64,000 nucleotides of DNA from CAITWD01 sp963842065 (lineage in GTDB: Bacteria > Actinomycetota > Thermoleophilia > Miltoncostaeales > Miltoncostaeaceae), in the NCBI GenBank assembly GCA_963842065.1, contig CAWJEW010000002.1, positions 310,001 to 374,000 of the forward strand. The letters are read 5' to 3'. The position numbers were made by a program, and so were the translations under genes. Below are positions 10,778-19,894 of this stretch, piece after piece (the stretch's first letter is position 1; every line of letters begins with the position of its first letter). The notes under the pieces were generated by a model, which worked only from the letters and a program-made list of their open reading frames with translations, made no database searches and was not told the DNA's origin.

Positions 10778-11861
10778 ATGGAACTTGGCATCTACAGCTT
10801 TGGGGATACGCACAGGGATCCCGACGACCGGCCGGATGGTCGGCGCGCTTCAGCGGATCCGGGAGCTGATGTTGGAGATCGAGCTCGCCGACCAGGTCGG
10901 TCTCGACGTCTTCGGCGTGGGGGAGCACCACCGCGCCGACTTTTCCGTGTCCGCACCGGCCATGGTCCTGGCGGCAGCGGCGACGCGCACCCGCACCATT
11001 CGTCTGACCAGCGCCGTCACGGTTCTCGGCTCCGAGGATCCGGTCCGGGTGTTCCAGCAGTACGCGACGCTGGATCTGCTCTCGGGCGGCCGCGCGGAGA
11101 TCATGGCCGGACGCGGATCGTTCATCGAATCGTTCCCGCTGTTCGGCTACGACCTGCACGACTACGAGCCCCTGTTCGCCGAGAAGCTCGAGCTGCTGCT
11201 GGCATTACGCGAGCACGAGACGATCACCTGGTCGGGTCGCTTCCGCGCACCGCTCGAGGACCAGACGGTCTATCCGCGTCCGGTGCAGTCGCCGTTGCCG
11301 GTGTGGATCGCCGTCGGCGGGACGCCCGCGTCCGTGGTCCGCGCAGGGACGCTCGGGATCCCGCTGGCGATCGCGATTATCGGCGGTGCGCCGGCGCGAT
11401 TCCGTCAGCTCGCCGGGCTGTACCGGAACGCGGCGCAGGGTGCAGGGCATGAGGTGCGGGGCCTGCAGCTGGGCATCAACTCGTTCTGTTATCTCGCCGA
11501 CACGTCCCAGCGGGCGGCCGAGGAGTTCTACCCGGGCTACGCGCAGGCAATGACCCGGCTTGGCCGGGAGCGTGGCTGGGGACCGACCACGCGCGCGCAG
11601 TACGACCAACTGCGTGGCCCGCACGGTTCGCTGTTGGTCGGCAGCCCGTCGGAGATCGTCGAGAAGATCCTCTACGAGCACGAGCTGTTCGGCCACACGC
11701 GGTTCCTTGCCCAGATGGATGTCGGCGGCCAGCCGCACGACCGGCTGATGCACGCGATCGAGCTGTTCGGCACGCGCGTCGCGCCGGAGGTGCGCACGGC
11801 GCTCGGCGCGGCCGCTCGTCCACCGACGGCGCCCGCCGCGGAGTCGGTCGCCGACGTGTGA
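10778..11861 (+). CDS. LLM-class flavin-dependent oxidoreductase (frameshift near the start)
   Basis: The ATG at 10778 after GGGAG gives MELGIYSFGDTHRD, the normal opening of this luciferase-like (FMN/F420 TIM-barrel) group. The rest lies one frame over: PTTGRMVGALQRIRELMLEI, then GVGEHHRADF, ATLDLLSGGRAEIMAGRGS and VWIAVGGTP. Removing one C from the CCC at about 10819-10822 joins both parts. The body (about 340 residues) is otherwise full length and well conserved. It is probably a monooxygenase or reductase of unknown substrate. A single C-run indel makes a consensus error more likely than decay here. Confidence 0.82.
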
Positions 11862-11864
11862 GGC

Positions 11865-13018
11865 TCAGTGCGGGTACGGGGCGCCGAGCGCGACGAGCCC
11901 CAGCCCGACGACGGCGCCGGCGAGGATGACGACCAGCGGCGACCGGCGCCGCAGGAGCGCCAGGCCGCCGGCAGCCAGGACGAGCGGCTGCCACCACACG
12001 CTGAGGCTGAGGGCCAGCGGCACGGACGAGCCGAGGATGGCACCGATGGCGGCCGGGCCGGCGCCGGCGAGAAACGCCTGCGCGCGGGGGTTGCTGCGAA
12101 CCCGGTCGAAGTGTCGACCACCCACCAGGACGAATATGAACGACGGCGCAAAGGCGATCGCGCTCGCGGCAATGCCGCCGACGAGTCCCGCTGCGCCGTA
12201 GCCGACGACCGCGACGGTCTGCACCACCGGCCCCGGCGTGACCTGCCCGAGCGCGACCGCGCCCAGGAATTCGGTCTTGGTCAGCCAGTGGTGGCTGATG
12301 GCGTCCGACTGCATCAGCGGGACGATGACGAAGCCCCCGCCGTAGGACAGTGCGCCGACTTTGAAGGCGGTCCAGGCCAGTGCGAGCGCACCCCCGGCCG
12401 ACACCGAGCCGGCCACGACGACGGTGGCCAGGGGCCGGCCTGCGCGGAGGGTGCGTTCGCGGTACGCAAGGGCAAGGAGCCCGCAGCCAAGGAGCGCAAG
12501 CGACCACCCAGGCTCCGAGGATCGCGGCGGCGAAGGCGCCCACGGCAATCGCCGCGACCCACCACGCGATGCCGGTCGAGCCGCGGGCCCGGATGAGACT
12601 CGCCGGCATGAGGGTGATCCCCGCGCGGACGGCGACCGCGGGAATGACCGCGCCGGCCGCCGCCGCCGCGCCGAGCACCCAGCGGGAGGGTTCAGGGCCC
12701 AGCAGGAGTGCCGACAGCGCGAGGATGACGACAAGGCCCGGGACGATGAACCCGAGTCCGCCGACGATGGCGCCGCGCCATCCGCCGGCCCGTCGCGCGC
12801 AATAGATGGCCAGTTGCGTTGAGGCGGGCCCGGGCAGCAGGTTGCACGCCGCGACGGCGTCCTCGAAGTCCGTGGCGCTGAGCCAGCCCGCCGCGCTCGA
12901 CGCAGAGCGCGCGCAGGAGCTGGATATGAGCGGGGGGCCCGCCGAATCCGGTGATCCCTAGGCGTCCCCACTCGCGCGCGATGCGACGCAGCGGGACCGG
13001 CGACGGTGGCGTTCCCAT
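11865..13018 (-). pseudogene. chrA: ChrA-type chromate transporter, multiply frameshifted
   Basis: From ATG 13018 the first part reads VPLRRIAREWGRLGITGFGG-PPAHIQLLR, the ChrA N-terminal motif. After shifts near 12900 and 12680 it goes on as VLGAAAAAGAVIPAVAVRAG and WWVAAIAVGAFAAAILGAW. After a shift near 12510 it ends with TAFKVGALSYGGGFVIVPLM, LGQVTPGPVVQTVAVVGYG and GPAAIGAILG, the second ChrA repeat. The corrected protein would be a complete two-domain (long-chain) chromate/sulfate-type transporter of about 380 residues. At least three frame changes are required. Confidence 0.78.
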
Positions 13019-13174
13019 CGGCCGACACGTTGCCAGATCACGGGCTGCCCGGGTACCCGGCCCCGCGGCCCCGCGCGTGATGTGACAGCGCCGACGTCGC
13101 ATGGTGCGCCGCGGCTCCCGCCGGTGGCGCGGGCGGTACGCTCTGGCGGTGAATCGGACGTCGCGAAGGGACGC

Positions 13175-13606
13175 ATGCCGTTGAGCACGCGGATCGATGA
13201 CCCCAGGGTCCAGGTTGCCGTCGAGCTGCCCAGTGACCCGAGCTCGCCGGGCTATCAGGAGCTCTCGGGCATCGGCAGCGGCGAGGTGCGCCCTGGCATG
13301 GATGAGATGGCCAGCTGGCCCTGGCTGGATCAGGATGGCCACCGGCGCGGCACCCGCCTGGTGACGGTCGGCCTGCGCGTCTACGCTGCTCACCCCGAGC
13401 TCGAGCTGAATAATCTGCCGACGATCTTCGTCGAGCCCGGTGTGCGCCTGATGAAGGAACTTGCCGGGTACGTGCTCGCCGGCGGCGAGCTGGCGCACGA
13501 CGACATCATGCAGATGCGCGACAGCCTGCCGTGCCTGGTGGGATTCCGTCGAATTCCAGGCGAAACCGCAGACGATGAGGTCGTCCGGGTGCTGTTCTTG
13601 TCCTGA
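13175..13606 (+). CDS. Conserved-looking protein of unknown function
   Basis: The start ATG 13175 is preceded by GAAGGGA at a good distance; the frame itself is open from 13082. The 143-residue product is soluble, acidic and Pro/Glu-rich, with no signal peptide or membrane helix. I do not recognise a family. It lies between the broken chrA gene and hupB on the strand of hupB, with about 190 bp between it and hupB, so it is probably a separate transcript. Confidence 0.55.
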   Translation: MPLSTRIDDPRVQVAVELPSDPSSPGYQELSGIGSGEVRPGMDEMASWPWLDQDGHRRGTRLVTVGLRVYAAHPELELNNLPTIFVEPGVRLMKELAGYVLAGGELAHDDIMQMRDSLPCLVGFRRIPGETADDEVVRVLFLS

Positions 13607-13748
13607 CGCCCGCAGGCGCCGAGACGGGAGTCTGCCGGAGGCGGGCCCGATCCGGTTTCCCCCCAAGATGCGGTGATCGCGGGGTCCGGAGCCACGACCT
13701 TTCACCGAAGTGTCCCTATTTGAGCGCTCTTTCGTCGCGGCGTGATGC

Positions 13749-13754
13749 TAGGTT
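13749..13754 (+). promoter_or_regulatory. Candidate -10 element of hupB
   Basis: TAGGTT lies 43 bases before the hupB ATG and fits the actinobacterial TANNNT -10 pattern. No convincing -35 hexamer is seen at 17 bases. Weak evidence. Confidence 0.3.
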
Positions 13755-13797
13755 CCGCGCCGATGCGTCGTCTAGTGCACCAGATCAGGGAGTCACG

Positions 13798-14103
13798 ATG
13801 AACAAAACGGAATTTGTAGGGCTCGTGGCGAAGCGCGCCGAGGCCACCAACGCCGAGTCGCAGCGTTTCGTGCAGGCAGTCTTGGACGAGATCCTCGAAG
13901 CGCTGAAGAAGGGCGAGGATGTTGCATTCGCCGGCTTCGGCAAGTTCTCGGTGTCGCAGCGTGCCGCGCGCACGGGTGTGAACCCCCAGGACCCGACCAA
14001 GAAGGTCTCGATTCCCGCTCGCGTGGTGCCGCGCTTCACGCCGGGCGCCGTGCTCAAGGAGCAGGTCGCCACCGGGAACGCCAAGAAGGGCAAGAAGAAG
14101 TAG
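13798..14103 (+). CDS. hupB: HU-type histone-like DNA-binding protein
   Basis: A 101-residue HU/IHF protein: MNKTEFVGLVAKRAEAT, AFAGFGKFSV, then the arm with RAARTGVNPQDPTKKVSIPA and PRFTPGAVLKE. It ends in a short Lys tail (KKGKKK), much shorter than the long basic tails of mycobacterial HupB. It binds and bends DNA in the nucleoid. AGGGAG is upstream of the ATG at 13798; the open frame reaches 13720 but only this start gives a normal HU N-terminus. A strong hairpin follows. Confidence 0.95.
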   Translation: MNKTEFVGLVAKRAEATNAESQRFVQAVLDEILEALKKGEDVAFAGFGKFSVSQRAARTGVNPQDPTKKVSIPARVVPRFTPGAVLKEQVATGNAKKGKKK

Positions 14104-14140
14104 TTGAGGATGCGGGCCTCGCATCTGCAGGCGGCAACAC

Positions 14141-14161
14141 GGGGGCGGGCAACCCGCCCCC
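14141..14161 (+). terminator. Terminator-like hairpin after hupB
   Basis: GGGGGCGGG-CAA-CCCGCCCCC is a perfect 9-bp GC stem with a 3-base loop, 38 bases after the hupB stop. It has no T tract, as is usual in high-GC actinobacteria. Confidence 0.6.
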
Positions 14162-14400
14162 GGATGCTGCTGGCGGGCGCGCGCGACGACGGTGCCGACC
14201 CGGGCAGCGGGCGCCTCAGCGGGTTGGGGGTGACGCGCGGCCGTCCTGTTTGGGACCGTGCGCGGCCTGCTATCCTTGACCCCCGTCGCAGGTATGCGGC
14301 TCCATTTCGCATGAGAATCCTCATCACCGGATATGTCCCCTCCAAGACCGCGGTTACCTGCGGGTATCGAGGTGAAGTCTGAGCGCATCCCGGGTAGTGC

Positions 14401-15006
14401 TTGCCTCCTAGACGAGGTCCAGATACGCGCCCTCCGGCCGGCCCGTCGACGCGCATCAACGATGCGATTCGGGTCGAGTCCGTCCGGCTGATCGATCATC
14501 ACGGCGAGAACGTCGGGATCGTGCCGATTGCGCGTGCCCAGCAGATCGCCACGGATGCGAACCTCGACCTGGTGGAGGTCGCGCCGGATGCCCGTCCGCC
14601 GGTGGTCCGGATTATGGATTACGGCAAGTGGCGCTACGAGCAGGAGCAGAAGGCCAAGCAGGCCCGCAAGCACCAGAGCCAGATCGTAATCAAAGAGATC
14701 AAATTCCGGCCGAAGATCGATCCGCACGATTACGCCACCAAGAAGGGGCACGTCGAGCGTTTCCTGCGTCACAAGGACAAAGTGAAGATCACGATCATGT
14801 TTCGAGGCCGGGAGCTCTTGCATCCTGAGCGCGGAGAAGCCATTCTTCTTCGGCTCGCCGAGGAACTGAGCGATCTCGCGCTCATCGAGAGCCGTCCGAA
14901 CCTGGATGGGCGCAACATGGTCATGATGCTGGCCCCGCTGCGGGACGGTTCAGCCGGTGCGCCGGTGGTGAGCCCCCAAAACTCCGCGACATCTGAGACT
15001 GCCTGA
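14401..15006 (+). CDS. infC: Translation initiation factor IF-3
   Basis: IF-3 binds the 30S subunit and controls start-codon choice. The N-domain INDAIRVESVRLIDHHGENV and the linker and C-domain ARKHQSQIVIKEIKFRPKI, DYATKKGHVERFLRHKDKVK and FRGRELLHPERG are all present, giving about 201 residues. The in-frame TAG at 14395-14397 limits the N-terminus. TTG at 14401 is the only usual start before the domain, so the gene probably uses TTG or another rare codon, a common trait of infC. There is no clear Shine-Dalgarno site. It is first of the block infC-rpmI-rplT. Confidence 0.93.
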   Translation: MPPRRGPDTRPPAGPSTRINDAIRVESVRLIDHHGENVGIVPIARAQQIATDANLDLVEVAPDARPPVVRIMDYGKWRYEQEQKAKQARKHQSQIVIKEIKFRPKIDPHDYATKKGHVERFLRHKDKVKITIMFRGRELLHPERGEAILLRLAEELSDLALIESRPNLDGRNMVMMLAPLRDGSAGAPVVSPQNSATSETA

Positions 15007-15007
15007 A

Positions 15008-15205
15008 ATGCCCAAGATGAAAACCAACCGAGCTGCCACCAAGCGCTACCGCGTCACGCCCACGGGCAAGGTGATGTTCGGTGCGGCGGGTCTGCGCCAC
15101 AACCTCGAGAACAAGTCCGGGAAGAACAAGCGGCGCCAGGCCCGCGCCCACGTGCTGCCTCGTCAACAGGCCGCGTCCGCACTTCGACTGCTGGGGAAGC
15201 GTTAG
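15008..15205 (+). CDS. rpmI: 50S ribosomal protein L35
   Basis: A 65-residue basic protein that starts MPKMKTNRAATKRYRVTPTG and has the L35 core ENKSGKNKRRQARAHVL. It starts 1 base after the infC stop codon, so it is almost certainly co-transcribed and translationally coupled. Length is normal for L35. Confidence 0.96.
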   Translation: MPKMKTNRAATKRYRVTPTGKVMFGAAGLRHNLENKSGKNKRRQARAHVLPRQQAASALRLLGKR

Positions 15206-15207
15206 GG

Positions 15208-15576
15208 ATGGCGCGCGTGAAGCGTTCGGTCGCCGCCCGCAAAAAGCGGCGCAAGATCCTTGGCCAGGCCCGCGGATATTGGGGTACCAAGAAGTCCAGC
15301 TACCGTCGCGCGAAGGAGCAGGTCCAGCGCTCGCTGCGGTACCAGTACCGCGACCGCCGGGTGCGCAAACGTGACTTCCGCCGCCTCTGGATCGCCCGCA
15401 TCAACGCTGCCGCCCGCGCGAACGGTCTCGCCTACAACGAGTTCATGCACGGGCTCTCGCTCGCCGGGATCGAGCTGAACCGCAAGGTGCTGGCCGATCT
15501 GGCCGTCCACGAGCCCGAGGCGTTCGCCGGGCTGTGCGCGCGGGCTCGCGATGCCCGCCACGCCGCCTCCGTCTAG
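15208..15576 (+). CDS. rplT: 50S ribosomal protein L20
   Basis: A 122-residue protein with the L20 start MARVKRSVAARKKRRKILGQ, then ARGYWGTKKSSYRRAKEQVQ and RLWIARINAAARANGLAYNE. It binds 23S rRNA early in 50S assembly. It starts 2 bases after rpmI. Its 3' end overlaps the start of the next gene by 26 bp. Confidence 0.96.
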   Translation: MARVKRSVAARKKRRKILGQARGYWGTKKSSYRRAKEQVQRSLRYQYRDRRVRKRDFRRLWIARINAAARANGLAYNEFMHGLSLAGIELNRKVLADLAVHEPEAFAGLCARARDARHAASV

Positions 15577-16426
15577 ACGCGGACCACGACGCGGGCTGCA
15601 GCTGCGGTCGCTGACATCGGCGCGTAACCCGCAGCTCAAGCTACTGCGCACGCTTGCCAACAAGCGTGCGCGCCGTGAGCTGCGGCTCATGGTCGCCGAG
15701 GGCGAGGACCTTGTCGTCGCCGGACTTGAGCGCGGCGTGCAGCCTGCGGTGCTGTTCGTCGACGCCGAGCGCCTCGGCGAGGTGACCGGGCTGCTTGAGC
15801 GGCTGGGTGACGTGAGCGACGCCTACGCGGTCCCGCATCAGCTGCTGGCGACGGCATCCCAGCTGGCAGCGCCTCCGCGCGTGGTGGCGATCCTGCCGCA
15901 GCCGGGCCCATTCGCGTTCCGGGACGTCGCGTTTCCGCCGTCACTCGGCCTGTGGCTGGCCGGCGTCGCCGATCCGGGCAACGTCGGCACGTTGGTGCGC
16001 AGCGCGGCCGCGCTCGGAGCCGACTGGGTGGCGCTCGGCCCGGGTTCGGCGGACCCGTTCAACCCTCGGGCGATCCGCGCCGCGATGGGCTCGACGTTCG
16101 CGATCCCGCTGCTGGAGGGCGTTCGCGGCGAGGACCTCGCATCACGGCAGGGCTTCCGTGTCGTGGCCGCCGTCGTCGAGGAGGGGTGCCCGCCCTGGGA
16201 CGCCGATCTGCGCGGGCCGATCGTCATCGCGCTCGGCGGAGAGCGAGAGGGGCTCGGGCCCGGCCTCGCTGAACTCGGTCCTGCGCTCGCGGTCGAGCGG
16301 GTGACCATTCCGCAGACCAGACGGGCCGAGTCGCTGAACGTCGCGGCCGCCGGGGCGATCCTCCTGGCCGAGGCTGTGCGCCAGCGCGGCACGCGGGAAC
16401 TCGGTTCCGCGGGTCCTGTAGCCTGA
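15551..16426 (+). CDS. TrmH/SpoU-family 23S rRNA methyltransferase (TsnR-like)
   Basis: The N-terminal substrate-binding part starts LTSARNPQLKLLRTLANKRA and MVAEGEDLV. The C-terminal SPOUT methyltransferase knot has GVADPGNVGTLVRSAAALGA (motif 1), NPRAIRAAMGSTFAIPL, VIALGGEREGLGP (motif 2) and IPQTRRAESLNVAAAGAILL (motif 3). It should 2'-O-methylate a ribose in 23S rRNA with SAM. The ATG at 15551 overlaps rplT; a start a few codons later is possible. The position between rplT and pheS matches the tsnR gene of other actinobacteria. Confidence 0.9.
   Translation: MPATPPPSRRGPRRGLQLRSLTSARNPQLKLLRTLANKRARRELRLMVAEGEDLVVAGLERGVQPAVLFVDAERLGEVTGLLERLGDVSDAYAVPHQLLATASQLAAPPRVVAILPQPGPFAFRDVAFPPSLGLWLAGVADPGNVGTLVRSAAALGADWVALGPGSADPFNPRAIRAAMGSTFAIPLLEGVRGEDLASRQGFRVVAAVVEEGCPPWDADLRGPIVIALGGEREGLGPGLAELGPALAVERVTIPQTRRAESLNVAAAGAILLAEAVRQRGTRELGSAGPVA
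16419..16424 (+). promoter_or_regulatory. Candidate -10 for a leaderless pheS transcript
   Basis: TAGCCT lies 8 bases before the pheS GTG, inside the last codons of the methyltransferase gene. There is no Shine-Dalgarno site before the GTG. This is the same TANNNT-N7/8-start spacing seen at dnaE, acs, dtxR and others in this window. Read-through from infC is also likely. Confidence 0.4.
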
Positions 16427-16432
16427 GACGCC

Positions 16433-17443
16433 GTGGCAACGGCCGACGACATCGCCAAGCTCAAGGACCGTGCGCTCGCCGATACGGCGGCCGCGGGCTC
16501 GGCCGCTGCGCTCGAGGAGGCCCGGGTACTGCACACCGGCCGGCGCAGCGAGCTGGCCGAGATCCTGGCCTCGATCGGATCCCTGGCTCCGGCGGACCGC
16601 GGGGCCATCGGCAAGGCGGCCAACACGGCCCGGCGTGAGATCGAGGCGGCGATCGCCGAGCGCAAGGCCATCCTCGAGGCGGCTGAGCTGACCGCGCGGT
16701 TGACCAACGACAGGACCGACGTCACGCTGCCCGGTGACCCGTATCCGCGCGGCGCGCTGCACCTGCTCACCCAGGTGCGCCTGGAGCTCGAGGAGATCTT
16801 CCTCGCGCTCGGCTACGAGATCGCCGACGGTCCCGAGGTCGAGACCGAGCACTATAACTTCACCGCGCTCAACACCCCGGAGGGCCACCCGGCGCGCTCG
16901 TCCTCGGATACGTTCTACGTCGACGGGACACCCGGGACGATCCTGCGCACGCAGACCTCCTCCGTGCAGGTCCGGGTCATGGAGGGCCGGACACCACCGC
17001 TGTACGTGATCAGCCCCGGGGCGGTCTACCGGCGCGACGACGTCGATGCGACCCACAGCCCCATGTTCCACCAACTGGAGGGGCTCGCCGTGGACGAGGG
17101 GCTGTCGCTCGCACACCTGATCGGCACGCTCAAGCACGTGGCCGGGCAGCTGCTCGGCTCGACCGAATACCGGATCATTCCCGACTTCTTTCCGTTCACC
17201 GAGCCCTCGATCCAGCTGCTGGTGCGCTGGACCGACCGTGCCGGGCGCAGCTCGTGGATGGAGCTGCTGGGCGCCGGCATGGTCGACCCCAACGTGTTCT
17301 CGTTTGCGGGCTACGACAGCGAGCGCTGGACGGGCTTTGCGTTCGGGATGGGCTTGGACCGCATCGCCATGGTGCGACACGGCGTGCCCGATCTGCGCAT
17401 GTTGTTCGAAGGCGATCTGCGCTTTCTCGAGCAGTTCTCCTGA
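16433..17443 (+). CDS. pheS: Phenylalanine-tRNA ligase alpha subunit
   Basis: The catalytic subunit of the (alpha-beta)2 enzyme. The N-terminal coiled-coil tRNA-binding part covers residues about 1-90. The class II core follows with GDPYPRGALHLLTQ, ETEHYNFTALNTPEGHPAR, ILRTQTSSVQVRVME (motif 2 region), SPGAVYRRDDVDATHSPMFH and, near the end, GFAFGMGLDRIAMVRHGVPD (motif 3). The segment after HPAR reads SSSDTFY where many homologues have DMQDTFY, a minor change. GTG 16433 is 6 bases after the stop of the methyltransferase gene. Confidence 0.95.
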   Translation: MATADDIAKLKDRALADTAAAGSAAALEEARVLHTGRRSELAEILASIGSLAPADRGAIGKAANTARREIEAAIAERKAILEAAELTARLTNDRTDVTLPGDPYPRGALHLLTQVRLELEEIFLALGYEIADGPEVETEHYNFTALNTPEGHPARSSSDTFYVDGTPGTILRTQTSSVQVRVMEGRTPPLYVISPGAVYRRDDVDATHSPMFHQLEGLAVDEGLSLAHLIGTLKHVAGQLLGSTEYRIIPDFFPFTEPSIQLLVRWTDRAGRSSWMELLGAGMVDPNVFSFAGYDSERWTGFAFGMGLDRIAMVRHGVPDLRMLFEGDLRFLEQFS

Positions 17444-17470
17444 TCCGATCGTCCCGGGACTCGGCCGCCG

Positions 17471-19894
17471 ATGAAACTTCCACTTTCCTGGCTTCGTGAA
17501 TACGTGCGCCCTGCGCTCGATGATCTCGCGCTCGCGGACCACCTCACCGATGCGGGCCCGGCGGTCGAGTCCATCACCCACCTGCGCATGCCGACCGCCG
17601 GTGCCAACCTCGAGTCCTTCCGGGTCGGGCGGGTCGTCTCCGCCGAGCAGCACCCGGACGCCGATCGGCTGCGGGTCTGCCAGGTCGATCTGGCCGAACC
17701 CGAGCTGCGCCAGATCGTCTGCGGTGCACCGAATGTCGGCGTCGGCCAGACGGTGGCCGTCGCGCTCCCTGGCGCCCTGCTGCCCGAGCGCGCGCCGCTC
17801 GGCGAGGCGACGCTGCGGGGGGTGACCAGCCACGGCATGATCCTCTCCGAATCTGAGCTCGAGCTGGCGGACGAGTCCGAGGGCATCATGGTGCTGCCGG
17901 ACGACATCCCGCCGGGCACCCCCGTCGCCGAGGTCCTGCCCATCTCCGACACCGTCTTCGAGCTGGAGCTGACCTCCAACCGGCCCGATCTGATGGGCAT
18001 TTACGGCATCGCCCGCGAAGTGCATGCGATCACTGGCGCGCCGCTCGCCGCACTCGACGCGTCCGAAGCCGAGGCGACCGGTGACGGGCGCGTCGAGGAC
18101 TACGTCAGCCTACGGGTGGACGCTCCCGACCTGTGTCCGCGCTACATGGCGCGCGTGGTGATCGACGTGCGGGTCGGACCCTCGCCGGTGTGGCTGCGCG
18201 CGCGTCTCGAGGCCGCCGGGATGCGGGCCATCAGCAATGTCGTCGACATCACCAACTACGTGATGCTGTTGACCGGCCAGCCGTTGCACGCCTTCGATCT
18301 TGATCACCTGGCGGGTCCGGCGGTCGTCGTGCGCCGCGCCCACGACGGCGAGCCGGTCACCACCTTGGATGGGCAGCAGCGCGTGATGGATTCCCAGGTG
18401 CTGGCGATCTGCGACGCCGAGCGGCCCGCCGTGATCGCCGGGATCATGGGCGCCCAGGACGTCGAGGTGTCCGCGACGACCACGCGGGTCCTGCTCGAGG
18501 CGGCGACCTTCGACGGGCCGGCCGTCCTGCACGCGGCGCTCCGGCTCGGGCTGCGCAGCGAGTCGAGCGCGCGCTTTGAGAAGGGCCTGCCGGTCGAGCT
18601 GCCGCCGGTGGCGATGGCGATCGCCTGCCGCCTGTTGGTCGAGCTGTGCGGCGGACGTCTGGTGCCCGGCACGCTCGACGCGGCCGCACCGACGCCGCCG
18701 GTCACACCGGTGCCGATGCGCCACGCGCGGCTCAACGCGGTTCTCGGGCTCGACATCGCGCCGGATGAGTCGGCGGCCATCCTGCGCCGGCTGGGCTGTG
18801 AGGTCCAGGAAGGGCCGGCCGCCCACCAGCTGATCGTGCCGTACACGCGGCGCCGCGACGTCGCCCGAGAGATCGACGTGATCGAGGAAGTGGCACGGAT
18901 CCACGGCTACGGACGGATCCCGGCCGAATTGCCGCGGATGGTCGGGCACGGCACGCGGACCGTCGCCCAGCGGCGGACCGAGCAACTGCGGCGCTATGTG
19001 GTCGATCAGGGCTATTCGGAGATCGTCAGCTACCGTTTCGTGCCCCCGTCCGATGTCGACCGGCTCCGACTGGCCGACGACGATCCGCGGCGGCGTCTGG
19101 TGCGCCTGGTGAACCCCATCTCCGAGGAGATGGCGGTGATGCGGCGCTCGATGTTGCCGGGCCTGCTGCGGGCCGCCGCGCACAACCAGCGCCATCAGCG
19201 CATGCACGGCGCGCTGTGCGAGCTCGGGCGCACCTATGCGCCCGCCCCCGACGGGCGGGCCGAGGAGCGCGAGTTCCTGGCGCTGCTCATCTTCGGAACG
19301 CCGGCGCAGGAGCATTGGCGCGCCCCGGTCCCGTGTGTCGACATCCACGCGGCGATCGGACTCGCCCAGGCACTGTGCGGGATCGCCGGGGTGCGGCCCG
19401 AGATCGAGCCGAACCAGGCGCCGTACTTCCACCCGGTGCGTCAGGCGCGCCTGGTGGCGCGTGACCGCATCGTCGGCTGGGCCGGTGAAGTGCATCCCGT
19501 GGTGATGCGCAGCTTCGACGTCTCGGGTCCGAGCGCCGTCGTCGTGATCGACCTCGAGGCGCTGGGCGCGTCGGCCCCGACCGGCGTTCCTCAGTTCGAG
19601 GACCTCTTGAGCGTGCCCGCCTCCACCCGTGACCTGGCGTTGATCGTCGGCGACGACGTGTCGGCGGCGACGCTGGTCGCGACCGCCCGGCGGGCCGGTG
19701 GCACGCTGGTGCGCGACGCGCGGGTGTTTGATCGGTATGTCGGCGAGCAGATCGGCGCGCACCGGGTCAGCCTGGCGATTCGACTGGTGATCGCCGATCC
19801 GAGCCGGACCCTGACCGACGAGGAGATCAACGATGTGGTGACGGCGGTGCGCACGGCGCTCGCCGAACAGCATGGGGCGGAGCTGCGCGGATGA
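17471..19894 (+). CDS. pheT: Phenylalanine-tRNA ligase beta subunit
   Basis: An 807-residue protein of normal bacterial length. It starts MKLPLSWLREYVRPALDDLA, followed by the OB-fold tRNA-binding domain (ADRLRVCQVDLAEPELRQIV), the B3/B4 editing domain (DAPDLCPRYMARVV, SNVVDITNYVMLLTGQPLHA, RFEKGLP), the B5 domain (IDVIEEVARIHGYGRIP) and the C-terminal ferredoxin-fold anticodon-binding domain (VPASTRDLALIVGDD to the end). It pairs with PheS 27 bases upstream. The stop overlaps the argC start as ATGA, so translation into argC is coupled. Confidence 0.95.
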   Translation: MKLPLSWLREYVRPALDDLALADHLTDAGPAVESITHLRMPTAGANLESFRVGRVVSAEQHPDADRLRVCQVDLAEPELRQIVCGAPNVGVGQTVAVALPGALLPERAPLGEATLRGVTSHGMILSESELELADESEGIMVLPDDIPPGTPVAEVLPISDTVFELELTSNRPDLMGIYGIAREVHAITGAPLAALDASEAEATGDGRVEDYVSLRVDAPDLCPRYMARVVIDVRVGPSPVWLRARLEAAGMRAISNVVDITNYVMLLTGQPLHAFDLDHLAGPAVVVRRAHDGEPVTTLDGQQRVMDSQVLAICDAERPAVIAGIMGAQDVEVSATTTRVLLEAATFDGPAVLHAALRLGLRSESSARFEKGLPVELPPVAMAIACRLLVELCGGRLVPGTLDAAAPTPPVTPVPMRHARLNAVLGLDIAPDESAAILRRLGCEVQEGPAAHQLIVPYTRRRDVAREIDVIEEVARIHGYGRIPAELPRMVGHGTRTVAQRRTEQLRRYVVDQGYSEIVSYRFVPPSDVDRLRLADDDPRRRLVRLVNPISEEMAVMRRSMLPGLLRAAAHNQRHQRMHGALCELGRTYAPAPDGRAEEREFLALLIFGTPAQEHWRAPVPCVDIHAAIGLAQALCGIAGVRPEIEPNQAPYFHPVRQARLVARDRIVGWAGEVHPVVMRSFDVSGPSAVVVIDLEALGASAPTGVPQFEDLLSVPASTRDLALIVGDDVSAATLVATARRAGGTLVRDARVFDRYVGEQIGAHRVSLAIRLVIADPSRTLTDEEINDVVTAVRTALAEQHGAELRG

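Noticed and set aside
14290..14400. Riboswitch or autoregulatory leader before infC
   Set aside because: Only a small TACC/GGTA hairpin is visible; not enough for a call.
16142..19873. Two long minus-strand frames (627 and 587 residues) opposite pheS-pheT
   Set aside because: Codon-bias shadows of pheS/pheT; no motif, no ribosome site.
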